Source: Halichondria panicea (taxonomy: Eukaryota > Porifera > Demospongiae > Suberitida > Halichondriidae). From it: 64,000 bases of DNA. The stretch spans positions 1,302,001 to 1,366,000 of the forward strand of contig NC_087381.1 of NCBI RefSeq assembly GCF_963675165.1, read 5' to 3'. The notes under the pieces are model-generated. The model was not told the DNA's origin, ran no database searches, and saw only the letters and a program-made list of their open reading frames with translations. Every line of letters starts with the position of its first letter. Position 1 is the stretch's first letter. Positions 21,525 to 32,905 of the stretch are shown piece by piece. The translations under genes were made by a program, and so were the position numbers.

Positions 21525-23010
21525 ATGGATCCAAATGTTGCCTACATGTTGTGCACGCTAGCAACAGAAGAGAAAGGGAAACACAAGTCACTGCATCGCA
21601 GGAAAATACAGCTTACAATGCCAACGAGAAAAATCTCACCCAAACAGATAAGGATAATGAGTACAGTACCATTGAGAATACTGGATACACTACTGGTGAT
21701 ACTAAACCTACCAAAACAGGTAACAAAAACAACACAAAGAGAATAAGGCAAAAATTGGATAAAAATGAATATAGTAAAAAACAGTTTGCAATTCTTATAA
21801 TTCTTGTCATCGTAGCTTTTGTTCTGTCTCTGTTGCTAGCTGTGGTAGCATTGGTGTACAGCAATATAGAGTTGAAGAACCAGATGATCAGCACCAATAA
21901 GCAAGTACAGTCCATGAACGAGCAACTGAACAACCAATCCAGTCAACAGATTCAAACCCTACAAGCTCGACTCAGTGATGCAATTTTGCTTCTTTAAAAC
22001 AACTTTTCTGAGCAGCTAAGCAGTACTAATAAGCAAGTACAGTCTACCAATGAGCAACTGAACAACCAATCCAGTCAACTCAGCAATTCAATCGTAGCTC
22101 TTTCAAGCAAGATTTCCGAGCAAAACAAACATATTTTGAGAAATCTCAACGATGCACATGCAGTCTATCCTTGAAGAACTGGAGCCACTTTATCTTGGAA
22201 CGATCAACAACCCAGCTAGCTCTTGTAGTGATATCCCTCAAGACCGACCATCTGGAGAATATTGGATTGCCACTGACAGTACTAGCTCTCCTGTTCAGGT
22301 CTACTGTGACATGAATCGAACAAGCTGTAGCTGCAACACTACAGGAGGATGGATGAGGGTAGCCAACCTTGACATGACCGATCCCAACCAAAACTGCCCA
22401 GAGGGATTGAGACTGGTAACCAGGACAGAACCACCACTGCATACTTGTGGTCGAGTAGAAGAACCAGGATGTACTTCCACTACCTATTCAACGTATGGGA
22501 TGGAGTATTCGAAAGTGTGTGGTTGAATCATTGCATATCAAAGTAGTACTCCGGATGCTTTTAATCCATATTTCGACAACATACTTTTATCTATTGATGA
22601 TGTTTACGTTGATGGTGTGAGCCTAACCCATGGTCAGTCGCCTCGTCAGCACATCTGGACATTTGCTGGTGCACATGATGAAACTGTTTCCAATGGACGG
22701 GGATGTCCCTGCACACGACCTGACCTCCCCTACACTGGAGTTGTACCTCCCTTCATTGGTCAAAACTACTTCTGTGAAACTGCAAGCCAACAAGGAATGG
22801 GGTAAAATTACCTTCTATTCTGATGATCCACTCTGGGATGGTCAGGGATGCGGGGGTACCAGTACTTGCTGTGAGTTCAACCATCCACCGTGGTTCTGCA
22901 AGCAACTCCCTCAACCAACTACAGATGATATCGAGTTGAGGATTTGTGGTAATGAGAGCATTGGTAATGAAGACACACCCATTGAGATAGTTGATATGTA
23001 CGTTCGTTGA
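21525..23010 (+). pseudogene. FReD-like receptor copy H, multiply disrupted
   Basis: The ATG (DPNVAY type) is followed at once by a 1 bp loss (TACATGTTG for TACAATGTTG). Further lesions are CAA to TAA in the stalk (21995-21997), a 4 bp gain (GATGCACATGCAGTC) at about 22155, CGA to TGA after KVCG (22524-22526) and a shift near 22795 inside the variable segment before FYSDDPLW. The stalk is of the long NEQLNNQSSQQIQTLQAQ type and the VR1 cassette is RVEEPGC. It ends with an intact CGNESIGNEDTPIEIVDMYVR tail. Clearly non-functional as a full protein. Confidence 0.88.
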
Positions 23011-24684
23011 AACACACGCTCAAGACAATTAAATGCAAATAGACAGTATTAGAGCCGAGACCGGGTACATGCACCATTTTTTGATTTTATCAATCATAAC
23101 TTTTAGCTTCTAATCTATTGTGGTCTAGATGATAATTAGTTACACATATATTATACATTAATGCACATTACATAGTTCTGACAGAGTCAGTATAGTAACG
23201 TTTTCTTTCTATTAGCAATGGAGTCACGTACGTATCACATAATTATTATAATTAACCACAACATTGGTATGTAAGATACAATAATTATATTTAACATTCC
23301 AATGGTGTAGTAATATCCCCCCATTTCCTCGAGGGAAAAAAGGGGGGGTTTGGTAAACTGCGGGGCCACTCCCTCACTGTGCCAACATTCATACCACTGC
23401 ATGCCTGAACAGCACCTTTTTAAAGCCTTATGCCGATGATTGCTTTGGCCGCTTGGCCACGTCATCTGCTAGGCCGCTTGGCCATACCACATTCATTATA
23501 GTTTTTATTATAATTATGCTTAGTAATTACCTATACTATAATCTAGGGGAGTGAAGCTTAAGTTCCCATAAATGTGAGAGAGTGGTGCAATGCCCCGACA
23601 GCAATCACGCCCGAAGGCGGAGAAGTATGGTAAATATACAAAATAAGCGTAACTAACAACATTTTCAAACCATGCTATATATAAGGGTGGGAAGGGAGGG
23701 AAGACTTTGCAGCTGACAACTGAATATGTTTATGCTTGTGATAGAGCTAGCAGTAGCTATAGTGCATGCACAATGATTGTATTATGCGCATTATGTGCAA
23801 CACATGATCCTTATACCTGGCCTTGCATTTGACCACAATTATGCTGCTAAACAGGAAGTGGCCCCATCTGATGTTAACTGCATTTAAATGCATGCCTTTA
23901 AATGCTATGACAAATGACGATAACAAATGACTAAGTATAGGATATACCACACCTAAGAGGAGGATATATAGGGTGCATATCCTCCGAGTAGGTGTGGCAT
24001 ATCTGACTTATACCACGTTGACCGCAGCACTATAAAAGGACCTCCCCCTAGCAACAATTCAATCCACAATGCAGACCTGCAAAAAAGAACAAGACTATGC
24101 TGGATTTTTCAGCCGTCAAAGAGCTAGTTGAGCAATATGTCGACTCCTACAGATGCTCAAGAGTTGACCATTCGACATCCCTTACTGGATTTGCAAGCTC
24201 TTCTTGGATAAAATGTATCTAAACCACGCCCATGCCATGGAAGCTTAGCCATCTTGTTGGAGAGCACCTTCCGTGTTTCTGCCGTCGTTTTGAGTCTTAA
24301 TACAGTCAAGCCTAGCTCTTTTCTCTTTGCTTACTTTCTTGAAAAAACTAAAAAACAACTTGAAAACTGTGCATGCCTGGGGCTGTATGCTACAGCTGTT
24401 GATCAATTAGTGGTGACGTATATAAGTGTGGTATAATGTGTGTTAACAGTGCCAAAAGACTCATCATGCAAGGAGTCAGAACAAACATGCGAGTGGTATA
24501 AAATCATCATACACAAGCCTCCCACTATTCTCCTGTATAACTGTGTGGCAAACACATACTGAATAAGGAGATATCAATTAAAGAGAAATAATTATACCAG
24601 TGCTGTACTTAATATACACAGCAACTATAATTGTAAGCAGCCTATATCTATTTCAAGTCAGTGGTAGAGTTTTAAGTGAATTTA
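23011..24684. other. 3' flank of H, shared with 43157-44880
   Basis: The first 430 bp or so (GCAAATAGACAGTATTAGAG, CATGCACCATTTTTTGATT) recur after the copy at 40748 and, inverted, beside the remnant at 53662. A unique insert (about 23290-23900, with a G7 run) separates it from the repeat at 23935-24435. No independent gene seen. Confidence 0.5.
23935..24435 (+). repeat. ~500 bp repeat with palindromic head and broken mini-ORF
   Basis: One of three copies (also 43465-43943 and 59316-59873). It begins with an imperfect hairpin (GATATACCACACCT...AGGTGTGGCATATC), then an ACTATAAAAGG box, then a version of the 52-codon ORF seen at 59450. Here an extra C (CAGACCTGC for CAGACTGC) breaks the reading frame. 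Confidence 0.65.
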
Positions 24685-24958
24685 ATGTATCCAAACACTG
24701 CCTATATACAATGTTGTGCACGCTAACAACAGAAGAGAAAGAGAAACACAAGCGCCCCTGCATTGCAGGAAAGCACTGCTTATACAATAATGACGAAATT
24801 TCTTGAGATGAGAGATATTTCTCCCAAGATAATGGCTACAGTGTCATTGAGAACAATGGGAGAGAAACGTTTGCATTGAAAATTAACACAGCCAATGCAA
24901 TAAACGGAGAAACAAATGTAACAGAAAGCAATTCTTGGAACAAGAGTATTGCTGCATA
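24685..24958 (+). pseudogene. N-terminal tail fragment of a FReD-like receptor
   Basis: Recognisable leader and tail codons (YPNTAY, then CHANNRRE-like and DNGYSVIENNGRETF-like segments in shifting frames) end at GCTGCATAA, before any membrane segment. Direct relative of the fragment at 44883-45158, so it was part of the duplicated block. Confidence 0.7.
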
Positions 24959-26258
24959 ATAATTATATAATTATAATTATGTGGTTAACTGGTATGCCAT
25001 TTACATTATTTCTGCTTGGAGCTTATCACCTCTAAAGCATACCATAATAGCGGGTAATTTTCGGCGGCCAAAAAGTTCATTGTTTTCGTGTTAAAATCCT
25101 GAACGCGAATATTTTAACAACGATTGAAGAGATCATTGACCACCTTTACCTGCATTGCAAACAGCAACCGCAAAAATAATATCCACAAACTAACTAATCG
25201 GAACTTACCCGCTATATAATACGGTATAGATAGATAGATATAGATAGAAATGATTTTTTTATCTGAGTAAACTATGACAAAGTGTTGGCAACATTAAGAA
25301 GACTATAGTCTCAGACCTTAGTGCTGCAATTGCTGTAATAATTATAACCAGAACAAATGAGAAGATGTTACTACAAGCAATCAATATCCAATCATCCTAC
25401 TCTGTGTACGAACATTGCCATATACATGTAATAATTATGTCAAACAACAAAATATGGTGTGAACAGTGACTAAATGAAAGAATCATCATTCAAGGGGTCA
25501 GAACAAACATGCAAGTGGTAGAATCATGCCTCCCACAATTCTCTTATACCACAACTTGTAACTGTTGGTATCAAATGACATGAACACTTACTGAATATAG
25601 GGAGATACCACTGGAATGAAACCATACTTAGCTAGCTGAGAATTCATTTTAGCGCACAGCTGAACATGTTAAACTATTTACTGTTCTCATGAAAAATACA
25701 AGCAAATTGAATGAAATGTAGCCAGGTAGAAAACTGGTCAAGTTGTATAACTATAGAGATCAATGTGACAGCACTAAATCCTTCAGAACTAGCTAGCCAA
25801 AATTGCGTATTTTAATGCTGGTGCACTTAGATGGACTCTCGGTTACGTAATGCACTCGGCGGCGTAAAGATTAAAACCTAGTCTTGGCTAAGTGCGTTCT
25901 AAGCACCAACCACATGCATACACCCTACAAAACTTCCTATAAAAGTACAGGAATGTATACACAGCAAATATCGAAGTTTCTGCAAAAAGAGCATTATTGT
26001 GACAGCCAAGGTATATAATATGCTAAAACCGATCTTTGGTGAAACCATGGTACAAGGTGTTGTGTTATCATGCGCGTGGTACCAAAATGAATGAATCATC
26101 ATGCAAGCAGTTAGAACAAACAAGCAAGCGGTATAGAATCATCATGCAAGCTTCCCATGCACACTTCTCTTGTAACAAGTTACGCAACAACCTGTAACTC
26201 ATCGATGCATTATAGACAAATCTGGAAGGGAAATACTTACCAAGTGCTGCACTTAATG
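24959..26258. other. Inner edge of the right arm and upstream flank of copy I
   Basis: Contains a complete TAGCGGGTAATTTTCGG...ACTTACCCGCTATA miniature element (about 25030-25215). Homology to the left arm begins inside it at about 25128. The rest is the conserved upstream block, including GTCAGAACAAACATGCAAGTGGTAGAATC. No gene. Confidence 0.5.
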
Positions 26259-26265
26259 TATAAAA
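26259..26265 (+). promoter_or_regulatory. TATA box of copy I
   Basis: TATAAAA 91 bp upstream of the ATG at 26350, followed by the conserved leader CCTCTCTATTTCAAG. Same arrangement as copies D and O. Confidence 0.6.
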
Positions 26266-26349
26266 CGCAGTACCTACAATAACTCCATATACAGTATCAG
26301 CCTCTCTATTTCAAGTTAAGTCAGTGGTAGAGTTTCAATAGTGAATATT

Positions 26350-27645
26350 ATGGAGTCAAATGTTGCCTACAATGTTTTTCATGCCAACAACAGACAAGGA
26401 AAAGCCATTGCATTACAGGAAAACACTGCTTACGATATCAACGAGATTTCTTCAGATGAAATAAATTCCTCCCAAGATAATGTCTACAGTCTCATTGAGA
26501 ACAATGGGAGAGAAACACTCGCATCGAAAAATAACACAGCCTATGGAAAAATGTGTACAACAAAAACCAATTCTACCTCCAACGTTCTGAGCAATGCAAA
26601 GGAAAAAGGGCACCGCTTAGCTAAAAACAAATGCACTAAAAAGTGGTTTGCATTTCTTGCTGTCATAGCTTTTGTTCTGTCTCTGTTAATAGCTGTGGCA
26701 GCACTAGTGTACAGTAATGTAGAGTTGAAGAACCAGATGATCAGTACCAAAGAGTTGAAGAACCAGATGAGCAGTAGCAATAAGCAAATGCAGTTCATGA
26801 CCGAGCAACTGCAGGGCATTCTTGAAAAACTTTATCTTGGAACAATCAACAACCCAGCAAGTTCTTGCAGTGACATCCCTCAAGACCGACCATCTGGAGA
26901 ATACTGGATTGCCACTAACACCACTAGCTCTCCTGTTCAGGTCTACTGTGACATGAATCGAACAAGCTGTAGCTGCAACACTACAGGAGGATGGATGAGG
27001 GTATCCAACCTTGACATGACCGATCCCAACCAAAACTGCCCAGAGGGATTGAGACTGGTAACCAGGACAGAACCACCACTGCGTACTTGTGGCCGAGTGG
27101 AAGGACCAGCAGGATGTACTTCCACTACCTATTCAACTTATGGGATGGAGTATTCGAAAGTTTGTGGTCGAATCATTGCATATCAAAGTGGCAGTCCAGA
27201 TGGTTTCACTCATGACAAATCTTTATCAATTGATGGTGTTTACGTTAATGGTGTGAGCCTAACCCATGGACAGTCGCCTCGTCAGCATATCTGGACATTT
27301 GCTAACGCACTTCACGAACATAGCTCTATTAACGAAGCGGTATGTCCCTGCACAAGACCTGACCTCCCCTACGCTGGAACTGTACCTCACTTCATTGGTC
27401 AAGATTACTTCTGTGAGACTGGAAGCCGACAGCGCTTTAGGCTTATTTTCTACCCTGATGATCCACTCTGGGACGGTCAGGGATGCGGTGGTACCAGTAC
27501 TTGCTGTGAGTTCAACAATCCACCGTGGTTCTGCAAGCAACTCCCTCAACCAACTACAGACGATATCGAGTTGAGGCTTTGTGGAAATGAGGTCATTAGC
27601 AATGAAGACACACCCATTGAGATAGTTGAGATGTACGTTCGTTGA
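26350..27645 (+). CDS. FReD-like type II membrane receptor, intact copy I (431 aa)
   Basis: Single exon. I chose the ATG at 26350 (MESNVAYNVF) because it matches the start position of other copies; the reading frame is open 9 bases further upstream but only with GTG. Tail tyrosines are at about residues 7, 28, 46 (DNVYSLIEN) and 65. The membrane segment is at about 99-121 after NKCTKKW. The medium stalk contains a duplicated ELKNQM.S heptad-like unit. The ectodomain starts at about 163. Distinctive sites are an 8-residue SGSPDGFTHDKS segment where others have DAF.PYF.N, VYVNGVSL for VYVDGVSL, and SRQRFRLIFYPDD. The inverted partner at 15467 is almost identical but has lost its ATG. Confidence 0.9.
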   Translation: MESNVAYNVFHANNRQGKAIALQENTAYDINEISSDEINSSQDNVYSLIENNGRETLASKNNTAYGKMCTTKTNSTSNVLSNAKEKGHRLAKNKCTKKWFAFLAVIAFVLSLLIAVAALVYSNVELKNQMISTKELKNQMSSSNKQMQFMTEQLQGILEKLYLGTINNPASSCSDIPQDRPSGEYWIATNTTSSPVQVYCDMNRTSCSCNTTGGWMRVSNLDMTDPNQNCPEGLRLVTRTEPPLRTCGRVEGPAGCTSTTYSTYGMEYSKVCGRIIAYQSGSPDGFTHDKSLSIDGVYVNGVSLTHGQSPRQHIWTFANALHEHSSINEAVCPCTRPDLPYAGTVPHFIGQDYFCETGSRQRFRLIFYPDDPLWDGQGCGGTSTCCEFNNPPWFCKQLPQPTTDDIELRLCGNEVISNEDTPIEIVEMYVR

Positions 27646-28686
27646 ATATCACGCTTAAAACAATTATTCATAGACACTATAGTTGGACGAGACATAGGCA
27701 TTAATGTGTGTATGAATCAAATTAGCTTCTAGGATCGATGGCCACCTTCAGTATAATTATATGACAAGTTACCATAATTAGTTTTATACGTACACTATGT
27801 GCATGTACATGTAGCACAATAATTATGTTAACGTTCTTTTTCTGTTAGCAATGGAGTCATGATTGACAAGCTATTGAGTGCAGACACTATAATTATATTG
27901 GCATTGTAGGAACTTACATCTCAGTTTGTAGCGATATTAATATTATTTTATCGAGAAGCCCACCCTACACAATTATTTCAATCAGTTAATGGGATTCCGA
28001 TTCCAAAATTTATAGTTATTCTTAAGCACCCTGAAATGTGCAGCTTCACTTCACCACACTTCTCAACCTTGGCATCAGATGACTGAAATACCAAATACCG
28101 TGTATGTAGGGTGTAATTTTTGTGGAGTAAAATTTTGTACCCATCCTGCCCCACCGCTAGTGAACATCCAGCAGCTCTCACCAATGTAGGAAAGCTGCAG
28201 CTTATTTTAATGTGAAATTATGGTACAACCACCGAGGGTTCTGCACTTTAGTGCTCTAATCGACATGCGTGCATGAATCACTACAAGTTCATTAATGTCA
28301 TTGCGGTCACGTAATAATTTCCAGCCAGGCCAATGCACTAGCACTTGTAGTGATTCATGCACACATGTCAGACCTTTTCTGAGTTGTACTACAAAAGGCT
28401 CTACACGCTTGATTATGTAATAAGATGTGTTGTGCACTTTGACTACTGTTTTGTCAAGTGCCAAAAATTAATGAATGCACACGGTTATGCATCATCATGC
28501 AAGTCACCCACGATTCTCTTATAACATGCATAACCTGTAACTGCTGCAATGCTTTAAAAGAAGGACGAATCAGGAAAGGGAAATGTACCAAGGAAATGTA
28601 CCGAGTGCTGTACTTAACGCAGCACCTCAATACAGTAACAGCCTCTCTATTTCAAGCCAGTGGTCCGGTGGAGTTAACAGTGAATT
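27646..28686. other. Intergenic, right arm
   Basis: Mirror of 14393-15466: family 3' flank, unique DNA and the CATGCGTGCATGAATCACTAC inverted-repeat element (about 28263-28375). No gene seen. Confidence 0.5.
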
Positions 28687-30185
28687 ATGGAATTAAACAT
28701 TGCCTACAAAGTTGCGCACGCTAACAACAGAAGAGAAACACAAGCCATGGCATTGCAGGGAAACACTGCTTACAATAATGGCTACACTATGGTTGAGAAC
28801 AATGGGAGAGAAATATTTGCATCGAAAAATAACACAGCCTATGCATAAACAGAAAAGTGGTTACAGCAGAAATCAATTCTACTTGTTCTGAGCAATACAA
28901 AGAAAAAAAGGCTTGGCTTGCAATTGGCTAAAAATAGATGTGCTAAAAAGTGGTTTGCAATCCTTGCCATCGTAGCTTTTGTTTTGTCTCTGTTAGTAGC
29001 TGTGGTGTATACACCAATATAGAGTTGAAAAACCAGATGATCAGTACCAACAAGTACGTACAATCCACGAGGGAAACAACCAATCCAGTCAACTCAGCAA
29101 TTCAATTCTAGCTATTTCAAGCAACATTTCTGAGCAAAATGATTATTATTTGAGACCTCAATGACCTCAATGACCTACAGTATATTATTGCTGAGCTAGA
29201 TCCAATGGCATTCTATCCTGGAACAAGAATGAACCCAGCTAGCTCTTGTAGTGACATCTCTCAAGTGGTCGAATCATTGCATATCAAAGTAGCACTCCAA
29301 AATGCTTTTCACCCATATTTCTTCAACATAACTTTATCTATTGATGATGTTTATGTTGAGGGTGTGAGCCTAACCTATGGTCACTCGCCTCGTCAGCACA
29401 TCTGGACATTTGTGAATGAAACTCAATCCGATTCTAGTGTGTGTCCTTGCACAAGACCTAACCTCCCCTATACTGGCGTTGTACCTCCCTTCATCGGTCA
29501 AGATTACTTCTGTGAAACTGGAAGCTGACAACACATTAGTCATAATAACGGTATCTTCTATCCCTAACCCTATGATCCAGTCTGGGATGGTCAGGGATGC
29601 GGGGGTACCAGTACTTGCTGTGAGTTCAATAATCCACCGTGGTTCTGCAAGCAACTCCCTCAATCAACTATTTGTGACAGGCTCTGGGAAAACCAGACTA
29701 TTGGAGCAGAATTTAGTATTGAGCTACAGCTAAATTTATGCCTACAGTATAAAATCTCAAATAAAATGTTATTGATGTATAAGTATCTACAGTCCTTCTA
29801 CTACCTCTCTGTAAAATCTGATGCTCTAAATCCAACTCTTTCCATCGAAACGCTTCGTCCAAAGTTTCGCTATTACCTTATTTTTCCTAATTAAGCAATC
29901 TTTGAGAGTCGTTTTTCTCGATACTACATTTTACGGCTTCGAGTTTCCAACGTGCATGACTCGGGTATGAAACTAGGTATGTGAACACTAAGCACATCAT
30001 TGTGTAGGCAATGCTCTGCTCTATTATTTGGTACATTAATCACACATATTTTAGTCTGCTCCAATAGTCTGGTTTTCCCAGAGCCTGTCACATTTACAGA
30101 CAATATTGAGCTGAGGCTTTGTGGTGATGAGGTCATTAGTAATGAAGACACACCCATTGAGATAGTTGAGATGTACATACGCTAA
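28687..30185 (+). pseudogene. FReD-like receptor copy J, mirror of E, with transposon
   Basis: Shares with copy E the stop in the tail (TATGCATAAAC) and the about 250 bp ectodomain deletion. Its own lesions are a 9 bp or larger loss in the membrane segment (GCTGTGGTGTATACACC), a stop after CETGS (GGAAGCTGACAAC), several small indels, and a 424 bp element between the PQPT-like segment and the C-terminal DNIELRLCGDEVISNEDTPIEIVEMYIR. Non-functional. Confidence 0.87.
29671..30094. mobile_element. 424 bp non-autonomous DNA transposon in copy J
   Basis: TIRs of about 39 bp begin TTTGTGACAGGCTCTGGGAA and end in the near-complement TTCCCAGAGCCTGTCACATT, flanked by TA (29669-29670, 30095-30096). Removing it restores CAACTACAGAC as in intact genes. 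The interior is AT-rich without a transposase ORF. The TA duplication suggests a Tc1/mariner-type source. Confidence 0.85.
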
Positions 30186-32048
30186 AAGTACTCACATTAA
30201 ACACTCAACATAACGCATGTTCTGTACGTATTAGTTATTGCAATTGAAAACGCTTAAGTCCCCAAGAGCACTTGATCGTTGTATAAGTATTAATTTTTAG
30301 CTAGCATGATTATTATGCTTTAAATTGAATGGTTTTCTCATATTAAATACAAACTGACACACATTGACACTGTGCACACATAGTAAGAGTGCAATATTAC
30401 TATAAATTATAGTCTATAGTTATTTGTACCATGATGTGCTCTGATACTAAGGGATATACATTGAAACTCTCAGGATATTCCAGGATACAAATCCCATTTA
30501 ATACCCTGCTAGGGTGTAAAGGTAGTCAATAATATCTTCAGTCGTCGGTAAAATATTCGCGTTCCGGGCTTCAACAACCAAAACAATGAAATTTTTGCTC
30601 CCCCAAAAATTACCTGCTATATTACGGTATATGCTTTAGAGGTGATAAGCTCCAAGCAGAAATAATGTAATAGCATACCAGTTAACCACATAATTATTGT
30701 AGCATGCATTGATGAAGAACTTCCAGGGCATTTTCAACACAAATATACTTTAAGATTCGTTTCTTATTTCTCTCTTTATTTGGTAAGTACTTACAGGTTA
30801 TAATTATGTTATAAGAGAAGGCTTTAGGCTGACCACAGCCAATGTACCCTAGGGTACATGAATGCAAACAGTAACCCCCTAAAATAATATCCATGTACTA
30901 ACTAATCGGATTTACCGCTATATATGTTTTTTTAATTAATTTTGAGTAAACTATGACAAAGTGTTGGCAACATTAAGAAGACTAGTCTCAGACCTTAGTG
31001 CTGCAATTGCTGTAATAATTATAACCAGAGCAAATGAGAAGATGTTACTACAAGCAATCAATATCCAATCATCCTACTCTGTGTACGAACATTGCCACAC
31101 ATGTAATAATTATGTCAAACAACTAAATATGGTAGGAACAGTGACTAAATGAAAGAATCATCATTCAAGGGGTTAGAACAAACATGCAAGTGGTAGAATC
31201 ATCACACAAGCCTCCCACAATTCTCTTATGCCACAACTTGTAACTGTTGGTATCAAATGACATGAACACTTACTGAATATAAGGAGATACCACTGGAATG
31301 AAACCATACTTAGCTAGCCGAGAGTTCATTTGAGTGGGCAGCTGAACCAGTTACTGTTCTCATGAAAAATACAAGCAAATTGAGACGAAATGGATTTAAA
31401 TCCAGCCAGGTAGAAAACTGGTTTAACAGGTCAAGCTCTATAATTATAAAAAGATAAATGTGACAGCACTAAATCCTTCAGAACTATAGCTAGCCAAAAT
31501 CGCGTATTTTAATGCTGATGCACTTAGATGGACTCTCGGTTATGTAATGCACTCGGTGACACACAGATTAAAACCTAGTCTTGGCTAAGTGTTGTGTGTT
31601 CTAAGCACCATCCACATGCATACACCTTACAAAACTTCCTATAAAAGTACAGGAATGTATACACAGCAAATATCAAAGTTTCTGCAAGAAGAGCATTATT
31701 GTGACAGCCAAGGTATTATAATTAAATGCATTTACTGAAAATTTTGATCTTTGGTGAAACCATGGTACAAGGTGTTGTGTTATATATATCATGTGCTAAA
31801 ATGAATGAATCATTATGCAAGCAGTCAGAGCAAACAAGCAAGTGATAGAATCATCATGCAAGCCTCCCATGCACACTTTTCTTAAAGTTACACAACAACC
31901 TGTAACTCATCGATGCATTAGAAATCTGGAAGGGAAATATTTATCGAGTGCTGCACTTAGTATAAAACACAGGAACTAGACATTAACCTCATGCAGAGTA
32001 TAACAGCCTCTCTATTTCAAGTCAGTGGTAGAGTTTCAACAGTGAATT
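30186..32048. other. Intergenic, outer part of right arm
   Basis: Mirror of about 11590-13309: gene 3' flank, a TAGCGGTAA-type element (about 30480-30930), and the conserved upstream block with GTTAGAACAAACATGCAAGTG and GTCAGAGCAAACAAGCAAGTG. The family leader precedes 32049; TATA is retained as AGTATAAAACACAGG at about 31970. No gene seen. Confidence 0.5.
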
Positions 32049-32516
32049 ATGGAGCTAAACACTGCCTACAAAGTTGCGCATGCTAGCAAGAGAAGAGAAA
32101 CACAAGCTATTGCATTGCAAGGAAACACTGCTTACAATAACGATTCTACCCAAGATAATGGCTACACTATGGTTGAGAACAATGGGAGAGAAACATTTGC
32201 ATCGAAAAATAACACAGCCTATGCAATAAACAGAGAAGTGTTTACAACAAAACCTAATTCTACCTCCGATGTTCTGAGCAATACAAAGAAAAAAAGGCAA
32301 GGATATGCTAAAAATGAATGTGATAAGAAGTGGTTGGCATACATCTGAGCAATACCAATAGTGGAACAAGGCAAGGCTTGGCTAAAAATGAATGTGCTAA
32401 AAAGTGGCTTGCAATTTTTACTGTCATAACTTTTGTTCTGTCTCTGTTGCTAGCCGTGGCAGCACTGGTGTACACCAACATAGAGTTGAAGAACCAGATG
32501 ATCAGTACCAATAACA
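32049..32516 (+). pseudogene. Chimeric, truncated FReD-like receptor copy K
   Basis: The tail is copy-D-like up to KNECDKKWLAYI (stop at about 32346-32348). The sequence then restarts at the upstream position SNTNSGTRQGLAKNECAKKW, resembling copy B's SNTNSGTRQ, and runs through a second membrane segment. The membrane entry region is thus present twice, from two different donors. After the stalk start (QMISTNN) it breaks directly into the upstream minisatellite of the next gene. There is no ectodomain. Homology to the left arm ends at the internal junction (about 32336). Confidence 0.8.
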
Positions 32517-32526
32517 TTAATAAGTT

Positions 32527-32720
32527 AACAGTTCTAACAACATGCAAGCTGTCAGAACCATCATCCAAGCGGAAGAATAAAAGCTGTCAGAACCATTATC
32601 CAAGCGGAAGAATAAAAGCTGTCAGAACAATCATACAAGCTGTCAGAACAATCAGTCAGAACAATCATGCAAGCTGTCAGAACAATCATGCAAGCAAAAG
32701 AATCATACAAGCTTCCTGTA
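32527..32720. repeat. Minisatellite of GCTGTCAGAACAATCATGCAA units upstream of L
   Basis: About nine irregular units of 18-32 bp built on CTGTCAGAAC(A/C)ATCATCCAAGC, some with GGAAGAATAAAA between them. Most other copies carry only one or two units (GTCAGAACAAACATGCAAGTGGTAGAATC) in this upstream position. Similar arrays lie at 35325-35545 and, inverted, at 61905-62215. Confidence 0.7.
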
Positions 32721-32905
32721 ATTCTCTTATAACATAACCTGTAACTGTTGGTATTGATGACTTAAACACCTACTGAAAGGAAATAACAATTAGAAGGGAA
32801 ACGATTGCTGCACTAGTAAAACATACGTTCAGCAACTATACGATAAGTCTATATATATAACAACCTCTCTATATCAAGCCAGTGGTAGAGTTTCAACAGT
32901 GAATT

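Noticed and set aside
26341-26349. Upstream GTG as start of copy I
   Set aside because: Other copies place ATG exactly at the 26350 position after GTGAAT(T/ATT); eukaryotic initiation at GTG is unlikely.
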